Positions 1 through 7,714 of a DNA stretch of 49,471 bases are shown in pieces; position 1 is the stretch's first letter; each line of letters begins with the position of its first letter. A program made the position numbers and the translations under genes. The DNA comes from JALORV01 sp044225415 (GTDB taxonomy: Bacteria; Pseudomonadota; Gammaproteobacteria; Burkholderiales; Burkholderiaceae_F): contig JBGAIO010000007.1 in assembly GCA_044225415.1 (NCBI GenBank), positions 1 to 49,471 on the forward strand. The letters are read 5' to 3'. The notes under the pieces are model-generated. The model did not search any database, was not told the DNA's origin, and saw nothing but the letters and a program-made list of their open reading frames with translations.

Positions 1-553
1 GGTGATCAACGGCCTGACCAACGAATACCACCCGTGCCAGATTCTCGCCGACATCTACACGTGGCTCGAGCACCGCGGGCCGATTGCAGGTCGCACGGTG
101 GCGTGGATCGGCGACGCGAACAACATGGCCTACACGTGGATACAGGCCGCGGAACTGCTGGATTTCCGCGTCCGGCTGTCGATGCCGCCGGGGTATCCGC
201 TGGACGCCGCGCTGGCGCCCGCCGGCCCGCACTTCAGCGTGCACGCGGACCCGATGGAGGCCGCGCACGGTGCGCACCTGGTCACCACCGACGTGTGGAC
301 CAGCATGGGCTATGAAGCCGAGAACGACGCGCGCCGCACGGCCTTCGCCGACTGGTGCGTCGACGAAGACATGATGCGCGCCGCCGCTCCCGATGCGCTG
401 TTCATGCACTGCCTGCCCGCACATCGCGGCGAGGAAGTCACCGGCGGCGTCATCGACGGGCCGCAGTCGGTGGTGTGGGACGAGGCCGAGAATCGCCTGC
501 ACGCGCAGAAGGCGCTGATGGAGTACCTGCTGCTCGGCCGCAACGTGAAGTAA
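1..553 (+). CDS. argF: ornithine carbamoyltransferase, C-terminal part (cut by window start)
   Basis: Transfers the carbamoyl group from carbamoyl phosphate to ornithine to make citrulline in cytosolic arginine synthesis. About 183 codons remain. The carbamoyl-phosphate-binding HPCQ motif lies about 10 residues in, and the ornithine-loop signature HCLPAHRGEEV is near the C-terminus. The first half, with the STRT motif, lies before the window, so the start is not visible. argG follows after 39 nt on the same strand, so the last two arginine-forming steps before the lyase are probably cotranscribed. Confidence 0.95.
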   Translation, partial: VINGLTNEYHPCQILADIYTWLEHRGPIAGRTVAWIGDANNMAYTWIQAAELLDFRVRLSMPPGYPLDAALAPAGPHFSVHADPMEAAHGAHLVTTDVWTSMGYEAENDARRTAFADWCVDEDMMRAAAPDALFMHCLPAHRGEEVTGGVIDGPQSVVWDEAENRLHAQKALMEYLLLGRNVK

Positions 554-592
554 TCACCCCGAGGCGCGCGTCGCTGCGCGCCGGTCGCAACC

Positions 593-1942
593 ATGTCCAC
601 AATCCTGCAGAACCTCCCCGTCGGCCAGAAGGTCGGCATCGCCTTTTCCGGCGGACTCGACACCAGCGCGGCGCTGCTGTGGATGCGCCGCAAGGGCGCG
701 ATCCCCTGTGCGTACACCGCCAACCTCGGCCAGCCCGACGAGCCCGACTACGAGCAGATCCCGCTGCGCGCGAAGGAATACGGCGCCGACGTCGCGCGGC
801 TGGTCGACTGCCGTGCCCAGCTGGTGGCCGAAGGCATCATGGCCCTGCAGTGCGGTGCGTTCCACATCAGCACCGCGGGAGTGACGTACTTCAATACCAC
901 GCCGCTCGGACGCGCTGTCACGGGCACCCTGCTGGTCGCGGCGATGAAGGAAGACGACGTCCACATCTGGGGCGACGGCAGCACCTACAAGGGCAACGAC
1001 ATCGAGCGCTTCTACCGCTACGGCCTGCTCGCCAATCCGTCGCTGCAGATCTACAAGCCGTGGCTCGACCAGGCGTTCATCGACGAGCTCGGCGGCCGCG
1101 CCGAGATGTCGGCATTCATGACCGAGTGCGGCTTCGCCTATCGGATGTCGGCGGAGAAGGCGTACTCGACCGACTCCAACATGCTCGGCGCCACGCACGA
1201 GGCCAAGGATCTGGAGCAGCTGTCGAGCAGCATCCGCATCGTGCAGCCGATCATGGGCGTGGCCTTCTGGCGCGACGACGTGAAGGTCGCCCGCGAGGAA
1301 GTCAGCGTGCGCTTCGAGGAAGGCCGGCCGGTCGCGCTCAACGGCGTGGAATACTCCGACCCGGTCGAGCTGATGCTGGAGGCCAACCGCATCGGCGGCC
1401 GACATGGACTCGGCATGTCGGACCAGATCGAGAACCGCATCATCGAGGCGAAGAGCCGCGGCATCTACGAAGCCCCGGGCCTGGCGCTGCTGTTCATCGC
1501 CTACGAGCGGCTGATCACCGGCATCCACAACGAGGACACGATCGAGCAGTACCGCGAGAACGGCCGCAAGCTCGGGCGGCTGCTGTACCAGGGCCGCTGG
1601 TTCGACCCGCAGTCGATCATGCTGCGCGAGAGTGCACAGCGCTGGGTGGCGCGCGCGGTCACCGGCGAAGTGACCATCGAACTGCGCCGCGGCAACGACT
1701 ACTCGATCCTGAACACCGAATCGCCGAACCTCACCTACCAGCCCGAGCGACTGACGATGGAAAAGGGCGCGTCGGTGTTCTCGCCGGCCGACCGCATCGG
1801 GCAGCTCACGATGCGCAATCTCGACATCTCCGACACGCGCGAGAAGCTGATGACCTACGTAAAGGTCGGGCTGCTGGCGGCGCCGTCGTCGAGCGCGTTG
1901 CCGGGGCTCAGTGACCAGGGCAGCACTGCGAAGAAGAAGTAG
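593..1942 (+). CDS. argG: argininosuccinate synthase
   Basis: Condenses citrulline and aspartate with ATP to argininosuccinate. It has 449 residues, the length of the longer E. coli-type ArgG rather than the ~400-residue type. The ATP-pyrophosphatase P-loop SGGLDTS is at residues 19-25. The blocks GDGSTYKGNDIERFYRYG, KAYSTDSNMLGATHEAKDLE and GRHGLGMSDQIENRIIEAK are intact. The ATG at 593 matches the family N-terminus (M-S-T-I-L); no strong Shine-Dalgarno is visible. It lies 39 nt after argF and is followed by an intrinsic terminator at 2106-2133. Confidence 0.97.
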   Translation: MSTILQNLPVGQKVGIAFSGGLDTSAALLWMRRKGAIPCAYTANLGQPDEPDYEQIPLRAKEYGADVARLVDCRAQLVAEGIMALQCGAFHISTAGVTYFNTTPLGRAVTGTLLVAAMKEDDVHIWGDGSTYKGNDIERFYRYGLLANPSLQIYKPWLDQAFIDELGGRAEMSAFMTECGFAYRMSAEKAYSTDSNMLGATHEAKDLEQLSSSIRIVQPIMGVAFWRDDVKVAREEVSVRFEEGRPVALNGVEYSDPVELMLEANRIGGRHGLGMSDQIENRIIEAKSRGIYEAPGLALLFIAYERLITGIHNEDTIEQYRENGRKLGRLLYQGRWFDPQSIMLRESAQRWVARAVTGEVTIELRRGNDYSILNTESPNLTYQPERLTMEKGASVFSPADRIGQLTMRNLDISDTREKLMTYVKVGLLAAPSSSALPGLSDQGSTAKKK

Positions 1943-2268
1943 TGTGACGGTCCAGGGGACCGGCCTCACTGGACTTTCGGATGAGTGCGCGCGGCGGCGT
2001 TCGGTGACACGCTGAGTCCATCGTGACCGCCGGTGCTTGCGCGGCTCCTCACCCGGAAGCAGGCTCTCCGGCCGACGGCTGCGACACCGCAAGGCAAGAC
2101 AGTCTACGGCCCGCTTCGGCGGGCCGTTTTTTTCTTGTCTCTATGAGGTGAAGGCGGAGTTCTCGACCCGTTGCGGACGTCAGCGATTTCTGAAAGCTGC
2201 CGCCAGATTCACGTCAGAAGCGGTCGACGGGACTGGCGTGATGCGCTGGGTGACACTTCGACCAGGGT
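1943..2268. other. intergenic stretch between argG and the toxin gene
   Basis: This 326-nt stretch separates the arginine genes from the minus-strand accessory region. I see no convincing reading frame in it. The only clear element is the terminator at 2106-2133. The roughly 160 nt between the argG stop and that hairpin is a long 3' leader and could hold a small RNA, but I cannot show one. Confidence 0.5.
2106..2133 (+). terminator. intrinsic terminator after argG
   Basis: A perfect 9-bp stem (ACGGCCCGC / GCGGGCCGT) closed by a TTCG tetraloop is followed at once by a run of T residues (2127-2133). The T-run is on the plus strand only, so it ends argF-argG transcription. It would not serve the opposing toxin gene. 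Confidence 0.92.
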
Positions 2269-2568
2269 TCACAACTTTGGATCGTGCTCACGGCTGGCTG
2301 CCCAGACTGACAGCACCTCCAGGACGTTGCCCCGAACCCTGAAATAGAGCCAGTGCTGCGTCTTGCTCATGAAATACCGGCGAACCTGAATCGGACGGCC
2401 AGTATCAACTTTCTGACCAACGCCAGGATGGCGGACGAGGAAGAACAGAACACCCTCGAGGTCGAGCCGTACCGCGCCCGGGGCCGCAGGTCGATTCTCT
2501 GCCCACCACGCGGCTGCGCGTTCAATCTCCCGACGAGCGCGAGCCTTGATGACGTAGCGCAGCGCCAC
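2269..2568 (-). CDS. RelE/ParE-family toxin
   Basis: Toxin half of a type II toxin-antitoxin pair. It has 99 residues, typical for the family. The N-terminal strand-helix contains ARREIERAAAWWAENRP, followed by the hydrophobic core RLDLEGVLFFLVRHPGVG and the basic C-terminal strands (VRRYFMSKTQHWLYFRV ... VLSVWAASRE), as in ParE/RelE RNase-fold toxins. The start is a GTG 2 nt after the antitoxin stop, which implies translational coupling. Whether it acts on gyrase (ParE-like) or on mRNA (RelE-like) cannot be told from sequence; the arginine-rich tail fits ParE better. Confidence 0.82.
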   Translation of the reverse strand: MALRYVIKARARREIERAAAWWAENRPAAPGAVRLDLEGVLFFLVRHPGVGQKVDTGRPIQVRRYFMSKTQHWLYFRVRGNVLEVLSVWAASREHDPKL

Positions 2569-2570
2569 GT

Positions 2571-2816
2571 CTAGCCGTAACGCCTGAGACTTTCCAGAAA
2601 TTCCGGCCCGGCGCCGCCCTCTTCGCTATCAGCCTCGTCGATGGCGGCTTGCAACTCCGCCTCCAGGGTGGGAAGGAGTTTGATCGCCGGGCGGTCGTCA
2701 TCGGCAAGCACAGTGACAACTGTGCCTTCCGGGAGAGGCGCGCCCTCCAGAATGACCTTGCCATCCTTCACCTTACCGATAGCCACTGACATGTACGAAT
2801 GGTAACCGATGGACAT
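2571..2816 (-). CDS. antitoxin of the ParE/RelE-type pair
   Basis: An 81-residue protein directly upstream of, and 2 nt from, the toxin. The N-terminal half (VAIGKVKDGKVILEGAPLPEGTVVTVLADDD) resembles a short swapped-hairpin DNA-binding segment. The acidic C-terminal half (AIDEADSEEGGAGPEFLESL) fits a flexible toxin-binding tail. The ATG at 2816 has a GCAGGG sequence at Shine-Dalgarno distance; an internal ATG at 2792 is the alternative start. Assignment rests mainly on position and size, as the sequence is not diagnostic of a named antitoxin family. Confidence 0.75.
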   Translation of the reverse strand: MSIGYHSYMSVAIGKVKDGKVILEGAPLPEGTVVTVLADDDRPAIKLLPTLEAELQAAIDEADSEEGGAGPEFLESLRRYG

Positions 2817-2872
2817 ACGGCCCTGCGACCCCGACTCGCCTCATGCATCCTTAGGACGTACGTGGGTCCGCT

Positions 2873-3415
2873 CTAGCAGCCATTCCTCACCGCGCCAACG
2901 CTTGCTTCCGGGGTGCCTTTGGGGCAGTCCTTCTGTTGGGCTTGGGCCGACGCGGTCGGATCGCGAAGAAACTCGTCCATAAGTTTCTCCGAAGTTTCGT
3001 CACCCTCCCACACGATGAAGGACTTTCCGTGGGACATAGCCCGCCTATGTGGCACCCCTCGCTTGGAGAGCCAACTCATGAATTCCTCTTCATGGCGCGG
3101 ATCCCCCAGCGAAATGTTGCGGCCCGTCGGCAAAGGCTCACCCGCTACTGCGCGGACTGCCCTCTCTACGGCGTCGTTGTCTTTGGGCGCCCACGAGATC
3201 CACTCTTTACCGTCGTCCCTCTTCTCGACTTGGTGCGGCACGCCAGAGGCTTCAAGCCCCCGCTTCAGCGCCTCCTGCGTCTGAGGATCAGAGTACGTGA
3301 CAGCGCGCTTTCCTACGGGAGAATCCCCGAATGACAGGGACAGATGCGGAGGCCCAGCCTGCAGCCCCACCAAGGTGCTGTAAGCGGCAGCGGCGAGACC
3401 AAACAGGACGATCAC
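2873..3415 (-). CDS. membrane-anchored protein with two copies of a ~50-residue module, function unknown
   Basis: I do not recognise the family. With a GTG start at 3415 it has 180 residues. This GTG overlaps the stop of the upstream membrane gene as GTGA (coupled translation). The frame is open further upstream to 3589, but that part reads like shadow sequence of the neighbour. Residues 1-20 form one membrane segment. Two related modules follow, at about 39-92 and 101-152. Each starts with a D-P turn, has a helix ending in GVPH, then a strand containing GK and ending in a W (EWISW / SFIVW), then an acidic helix. The pattern suggests a duplicated beta-alpha-beta-beta-alpha unit. The C-terminal tail has two Cys residues. 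Confidence 0.6.
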   Translation of the reverse strand: MIVLFGLAAAAYSTLVGLQAGPPHLSLSFGDSPVGKRAVTYSDPQTQEALKRGLEASGVPHQVEKRDDGKEWISWAPKDNDAVERAVRAVAGEPLPTGRNISLGDPRHEEEFMSWLSKRGVPHRRAMSHGKSFIVWEGDETSEKLMDEFLRDPTASAQAQQKDCPKGTPEASVGAVRNGC

Positions 3416-3720
3416 TGCGGACGCCGTCCACGCAGACCGTTCCCCATGGTCAGCACCGATACCGGCTGTAGGAAGAACCAGCGACCAGTCCGAAGGCCAG
3501 CCTTGACCCACACCGCTGCGAGCACCAGCGCAGCGAATGCACCAATCAGGACAAGTGCGGCCGGCGCCAGAAGCAGCAGTACGCCGCAAATCAACGTGAG
3601 CGCCAGAACGTAGGCCACCGCGCTCCGATCTGGCCGAGGATCATTTGTCGAGGCGACTTCCAATTTGAGCACTGGTGCGGGCGTTGCTTCAAACCTACCC
3701 CCAGTCGTGGCGAGTTGCAA
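3412..3720 (-). CDS. small membrane protein, function unknown
   Basis: A 102-residue protein with no recognised family. Residues about 35-70 are strongly hydrophobic (YVLALTLICGVLLLLAPAALVL followed by IGAFAALVLAAVWV), enough for two short membrane helices. The tail is basic. It overlaps the next gene by 4 nt (GTGA), so the two are probably cotranslated and may act together. The start is uncertain: the longest frame begins at TTG 3720, and a GTG at 3672 would give 86 residues and keep both membrane segments. Confidence 0.5.
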   Translation of the reverse strand: MQLATTGGRFEATPAPVLKLEVASTNDPRPDRSAVAYVLALTLICGVLLLLAPAALVLIGAFAALVLAAVWVKAGLRTGRWFFLQPVSVLTMGNGLRGRRPQ

Positions 3721-3773
3721 TGTCCGCTTAGCGGCAAGTCAGGGCAGACGAGGGAAACGCCGCTATTGGCCGA

Positions 3774-4298
3774 CTACGCGGCCGACCCTGCATTACGCAA
3801 GCGAATGATCGAGAACGCAAGTGTGGACGCGACGACTTCAGCCGCTATCATCCGAAGATGCCTCACAACTCGCAGCTCGGATCCGCGCTCAGCCATAAGA
3901 TCGAGGGGAGCGCGGACTGGGGTCGCGGACAGCGGCACAACCGTCGTCTCAGACTGGTAGTACCCCGCATTCTCGTCAACGCAGCGAAACGTCGCAGCGG
4001 GCATTTCGTATAGCCAGAGGGCAGTCTGGGCTGCGCGCTCATACCAGCCTTCTTCGATGAAGATCACAGCCGAAGCGTTCGTTGCTCCCAGGTAGCGCAG
4101 CCTGTCCTTGTCGCTCGTTGCAGGTCCGCCCCGCAGGCACACCCGTGGGCAATCGCGCGGCAGCAAATAGTTGACTAGGTAATCGTCGGCGATGGCCCAG
4201 ACGATCGGCGTCGTGCCGTCCGCCGAACCGCTGGCCGGTACCCTCGGCTCGAATCGGTCGATGCCCTGCGTCTCACTGACATGCCATAGCCTCGGCAT
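3774..4298 (-). CDS. DUF6886-like protein
   Basis: A 174-residue soluble protein. The N-terminus (MPRLWHVSETQGIDRFEPR, then PIVWAIADDYLVNYLLPRDCPRV) matches what I know of the DUF6886 family: a short 'L-HVSE---I--FEPR' start, a WAI-DE-like segment and a PRDCPR motif. The role is unknown. I chose the ATG at 4298 because it gives the family-like start; an ATG 12 nt upstream (4310) is possible. No partner is apparent: it is flanked by the small membrane genes and the YezG-like gene on the same strand. Confidence 0.65.
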   Translation of the reverse strand: MPRLWHVSETQGIDRFEPRVPASGSADGTTPIVWAIADDYLVNYLLPRDCPRVCLRGGPATSDKDRLRYLGATNASAVIFIEEGWYERAAQTALWLYEMPAATFRCVDENAGYYQSETTVVPLSATPVRAPLDLMAERGSELRVVRHLRMIAAEVVASTLAFSIIRLRNAGSAA

Positions 4299-4423
4299 CT
4301 GAGTACCCATCGTGCAGCGAGTCGGGCTGAGATTGTGACCGCTATCTGGAAAAGTAGTCGACTGGAGTTGATGTCGGCTCTTGGCCGCGACTCCACTTCC
4401 TACAGCATTGCCAATTGACTCAA

Positions 4424-4753
4424 TCAGGTCGACTCAGCGCTTTCGTCGTAGCCATAGTCCACATGGAACCGACCGCTTCGTTCGACGGCGAAACGCACTC
4501 TGCTCCAAGGCTGAGGCCTCGACAATCTCATCGTCTCTCGCATTTCAAGAAGTGCATTCGCAATCTCGTCGGCGGAGTCGTCACCTGGATCGAACCAAGT
4601 GGAGACTCCCGCGCTGTTGGTGTAGTCGTAAGTTGCCTTTGCATGGTTGCCGTGTACTACTGCAGAGACCTCGGCAACCTTCCAATCAGCCGGAGCGCTA
4701 GCCGCAATAGCCTTCCCGAGGGCGTTGTACAGATCCTCAAGACTCCGAGACAT
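4424..4753 (-). CDS. YezG-like (DUF600) immunity protein
   Basis: A 109-residue protein resembling the YezG/DUF600 family, immunity proteins that neutralise nuclease tips of polymorphic toxins in the producing cell. Visible hallmarks are the N-terminal LYNALGKAIAASAPADWKVAEV segment, a central DPGDDSADEIANALLEMRETM helix, and the C-terminal WSRVRFAVERSGRFHVDYGYDE, the W--v-f-f---G-F-v-y-YD pattern of the family. Its start lies 2 nt after the stop of a short open frame (4756-4875) that looks like the tail of a larger protein. That is the arrangement expected for a toxin-immunity pair whose toxin has been mostly lost. Confidence 0.75.
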   Translation of the reverse strand: MSRSLEDLYNALGKAIAASAPADWKVAEVSAVVHGNHAKATYDYTNSAGVSTWFDPGDDSADEIANALLEMRETMRLSRPQPWSRVRFAVERSGRFHVDYGYDESAEST

Positions 4754-4755
4754 AG

Positions 4756-4875
4756 CTACTTTCCACCGGTTATTTTGACAACTATCTCATCGAACCTCTG
4801 CCCGTTGACTCTATAGGTCAAAACGAAGCGTTCAGGGATAAATCCGCAAGATTGAGCCGCCCTCGCTTCCGTCTG
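4756..4875 (-). pseudogene. C-terminal remnant of a larger protein, probably the toxin paired with the YezG-like gene
   Basis: Directly upstream of the immunity gene, one minus-strand frame is open for 39 codons. It ends with GFIPERFVLTYRVNGQRF and IVVKITGGK before a TAG 2 nt from the immunity start. It has no start codon, and an in-frame TAG (4876-4878) bounds it upstream. Composition and spacing suggest the last strands of a toxin C-terminal domain. The rest of the toxin is absent, with the GNAT gene beginning 49 nt upstream. The toxin identity is inferred from position; the coding nature is read from sequence. Confidence 0.5.
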
Positions 4876-4923
4876 CTATTCGCCTGTTTGGCTAAGACTG
4901 ACAGACGGCGGCTCCTGGCCGTC

Positions 4924-6099
4924 TCACGCGTGTGGTTTCGGATAGCTGTACACCTGCATCCGGCGCAGGCTCGCAGCGTGGGCAGGCAGCTGTGCCACCC
5001 GCACCCGGCCGGACACCGGCAGGAAGCCCAGCTTCGACAACACCAGCGCCGATCCGACGTTCTCGGAGTCACAGTAGCTCTCGATTGCGCGGACGGACCA
5101 GTCAGTTTGCAGCCATGCCAACACGGGACGGCACGCTTCTGTCGCAATACCCTCATTCCATCGCGTCGGTGCGATGCCGAAGTGCAGCTCAGCAACGTCC
5201 TGGCTCGCAAAGGTAACCACTACGACTCCAATGGCCCCCGGGTTGGCACGTTCCTCGACGACCCAGGCGACTCCCTTGCTCGGCGCATCTATGGCCTCCG
5301 GGCTCCAAGTCCGGAGGAACGATTCCGTCTGGGCACGGCTGGCGTGGGGTGGTCGCTGGAGATAGCGTGATGCTTCGACGCTGCCCGTGTAGTTGTGGAA
5401 CAGGGGTTCAGCGTCGGACGGTTCCCCGCGGCGTATCTCAAGGCGCGCGGTTTTGAAGGACACCGGCATTCCTAGACGCGGTGCGGCCGACTGCGCCATC
5501 AGGACACTCTCGTAATTCGTCGTAGGACGATAGTCGGCACGCCCGACGATCCGGTAGCCCCAGGACTTGTACAGCCGGATGAGTCGCGCCGCCGGCGCGG
5601 CCGTATCGAGTGCGATTATCCGGGCGCCTCGCCTGACGGCATGCCGGACGGCCGTGTCGTGTAACGCACGGCCGAGGCCTCGGCCCTTGTACTCAGGCGC
5701 AACGGCCAGCTGGCTGATGGACCAGGTCTGTGGGTCTCGATAGAGCGGCACTGAAGAGCTTGGTCGCGGCTGGCGGGCCAACACTGTGCCGACGATGCGG
5801 CCGGCCGAAGTTGAAACGAACGCGTCGCCGGTGGCGAGTCGTTCTGCCGTGACTTCGACGGTCTGGTGCGTACCGACGAACCGGAGTCCTTGGGCTAGGT
5901 GCGGCGCATAGGCCCGGTGGATGAGGTCGGTCAGCTGCTCCAAGCTGTCGCTGGGTAACAGCGGGCGAATCTGCCAATCGTGCGAATCGGCGGCGAGCAA
6001 CGGTATGCGCAATGCAATCGGATGGATGATGTAATTTTGGCTGCTTTGGGGCGAATCAGGGGAACTGATCAATAGACGGCTCGTGGCCGAGGTCGGCAA
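4924..6099 (-). CDS. tandem GNAT-domain acetyltransferase
   Basis: Two Gcn5-type N-acetyltransferase domains in one chain of up to 391 residues. Domain 1 (about 40-205) carries the acetyl-CoA loop APEYKGRGLGRALHDTAV and a C-terminal YKSWGYRIVGRADY. Domain 2 (about 212-391) is of the RimJ/RimL type (FKTARLEIRRGEPSDAEPLF ... IAPTRWNEGIATEACRPVLAWL ... NVGSALVLSKLGF). The substrate is unknown; such proteins acetylate antibiotics, toxins, peptides or amino acids. The start is doubtful: the longest frame begins at TTG 6099, 3 nt from the upstream gene, and no ATG precedes domain 1. A TTG at 6012 would remove a non-conserved leader. Confidence 0.8.
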   Translation of the reverse strand: MPTSATSRLLISSPDSPQSSQNYIIHPIALRIPLLAADSHDWQIRPLLPSDSLEQLTDLIHRAYAPHLAQGLRFVGTHQTVEVTAERLATGDAFVSTSAGRIVGTVLARQPRPSSSVPLYRDPQTWSISQLAVAPEYKGRGLGRALHDTAVRHAVRRGARIIALDTAAPAARLIRLYKSWGYRIVGRADYRPTTNYESVLMAQSAAPRLGMPVSFKTARLEIRRGEPSDAEPLFHNYTGSVEASRYLQRPPHASRAQTESFLRTWSPEAIDAPSKGVAWVVEERANPGAIGVVVVTFASQDVAELHFGIAPTRWNEGIATEACRPVLAWLQTDWSVRAIESYCDSENVGSALVLSKLGFLPVSGRVRVAQLPAHAASLRRMQVYSYPKPHA

Positions 6100-6102
6100 G
6101 TG

Positions 6103-7365
6103 CTACTTGTCCGGCGGCCTGGCCCATTTGCTGCCCGTCCGATAGTCCTCGAGAAGCTCCTTCTCGGTCTTTCCAGTTCGCTTGATCGCTAGCTCACCTG
6201 CGCCCAGTTCTCCTAGCCGAGCTAGGTCCGGCAGCATCTCAGTCGCCATGGCAAGGGCGTCGCAACTGTAGAAGTCCATTGGGTTATGGCGCGCGTGACG
6301 CGCTGCTTGGACGACCGACGCCTTGTTGCGGATTGCGGCTACGTCTGCGTCGCTCCAGCCGACCGCCTTGCCGATTCCGGCACCGAGCACGGCCTCCATG
6401 TGAGTGGAGCCTTTCGACATGGCCGAGGCGATCGTCAGACATTGACGCTTATGCTCGTCGCTGAGCCCAGGAGCCTTGCAGCGAGCCACAACGTGCTGCA
6501 ACCCGGGAAACGGAAAGGCTGCGGATATGCCGACCAGATCTGTCAACGCGACCAGGCGCGTCGCCTGATCGACTTTCTGCAGCATTGGGTCGGAGGCCAT
6601 GCGGTAGATGTCGAACCAGTGCAGGTTTGACGACGTTGCGGAGCCAGCCCGCGCCATCGCGACCTCGTACGAAACCGCATCGCCCGCCCGCTGGGCTCGG
6701 CCGGCCTCGATGATCCAAGGCATCGCGTTCTCCGGCTCCAGTTCGCCCCAGCGAGCCGCGGTGACATGTGTACAGGCTCCTGTCATCGCCCCCGCCGGAT
6801 GGACGCGCTGGCACAAATACCACGTCATTGCGAATGCGCCGCCATCACGAGTTGTGGCGACACGGCTCGCCTGCTCGTTCGCAGCCGCAGCCAGCACCTG
6901 CCAGCTCTCCTTCAGAGAGCGCTCGCGGCAGTCGGCGTCATTGAAGCAAGCCGGATCGCGCGACTGTAGGCTCAGGTATTCCTTTGAACGGCTAATCATC
7001 GCCGAGTAGTAGGCGGCGACCGCCCGATCTCCTGGGTCAGCTGAAGCTGCCATCCGCTTCGCGACCTGTTCCAGCAGCTTGCTGGCAGATGCTCGGATCG
7101 CCGCCGGAATTGGATCCTCGCCTGTATACATCTGGATCTTGCCGTAGCCGCATAGCTCTACAGACGTCGTGTCTGGAACGACTGGATTGCGGTGATCGAT
7201 TCCGGACGGAGGATAGGAGCCGGCGGGTTCAGTCCTTCCGACGGCCGAGCTTGCGGTTGTCGCTATTGCAGAAGTTCCGCCGTCTGCGGCGCCCCTGTAC
7301 CAAGAGAAGTACGCGATGCCCGCAACCACCAATGCGCCGGCGATGATCGCTGCTGCAGTCCGCAT
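6103..7365 (-). CDS. membrane-anchored hypothetical protein with helical periplasmic domain
   Basis: I do not recognise this protein (420 residues from the ATG at 7365; a TTG 18 nt upstream is also open). Residues ~5-22 (AAAIIAGALVVAGIAYFSW) form an uncleaved N-terminal membrane anchor. A ~50-residue Ser/Thr/Pro-rich linker follows, then a mostly helical domain with paired Cys residues (DPACFNDADCRE; YLCQRVHPAGAMTGACTH) that could form disulfides in the periplasm. It contains the segments YYSAMISRSKEYLSLQ and ENAMPWIIEAGRAQRAGD, reminiscent of TPR/SEL1-like helices but not a clear match. The GNAT gene follows closely. Confidence 0.6.
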   Translation of the reverse strand: MRTAAAIIAGALVVAGIAYFSWYRGAADGGTSAIATTASSAVGRTEPAGSYPPSGIDHRNPVVPDTTSVELCGYGKIQMYTGEDPIPAAIRASASKLLEQVAKRMAASADPGDRAVAAYYSAMISRSKEYLSLQSRDPACFNDADCRERSLKESWQVLAAAANEQASRVATTRDGGAFAMTWYLCQRVHPAGAMTGACTHVTAARWGELEPENAMPWIIEAGRAQRAGDAVSYEVAMARAGSATSSNLHWFDIYRMASDPMLQKVDQATRLVALTDLVGISAAFPFPGLQHVVARCKAPGLSDEHKRQCLTIASAMSKGSTHMEAVLGAGIGKAVGWSDADVAAIRNKASVVQAARHARHNPMDFYSCDALAMATEMLPDLARLGELGAGELAIKRTGKTEKELLEDYRTGSKWARPPDK

Positions 7366-7473
7366 TACACGAGCTTGCTTCAATGCGATCTCGGTCGCAA
7401 TAGCGCTGTCAGCTTTCGGGGGGTCTGGGTGCGGATCTGCAAAGTCAGCTCATGGCCGACTTCTTTCGAGCGA

Positions 7474-7689
7474 TCACGACCTGCGCTCTGCTCGACGCGC
7501 CGCCCACTCCATGGCTCGGACAACGGAGTCCATACCTCCCGGCCTGTCGGCCAGGAGGTCCGGTTGGATAGCTCCCTTGTAGCCTTTTCCGGAATGATCT
7601 GTCAGCCGCGCGGTCGAGAGGGTTGGCACGCCACCATGGGGAAGATCGAACTTCTCAATTGATCGATTGCGAGCGCCATCGGTGACTGC
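7474..7689 (-). pseudogene. C-terminal fragment of an S41-type peptidase-like gene
   Basis: The 349-nt gap 7366-7714 has no complete gene. Within it one minus-strand frame is open for 71 codons and reads like the end of an S41 (C-terminal processing type) peptidase: a 'DLPHGG' strand, LSTARLTDHSGKGYKGAIQPD (the usual '...dG--yeg-giePD' turn) and a final amphipathic helix SVVRAMEWAARRAERRS before TGA. There is no start codon and the catalytic Ser/Lys region is missing. The 149-residue secreted protein gene ends just upstream, so this is probably a truncated relic. Confidence 0.5.
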
Positions 7690-7714
7690 CCGAACGCATG
7701 ACGCTTGTGGCCAA

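Noticed and set aside
554..2092. 512-codon open frame on the minus strand opposite argG
   Set aside because: It is the complement of a confirmed gene in very GC-rich DNA, low in complexity and rich in Arg/Ala/Val, with no recognisable domain.
4818..5210. 130-codon minus-strand frame overlapping the double GNAT gene
   Set aside because: It lies mostly inside the GNAT coding region in another frame, is Arg/Cys-rich, and lacks family features.
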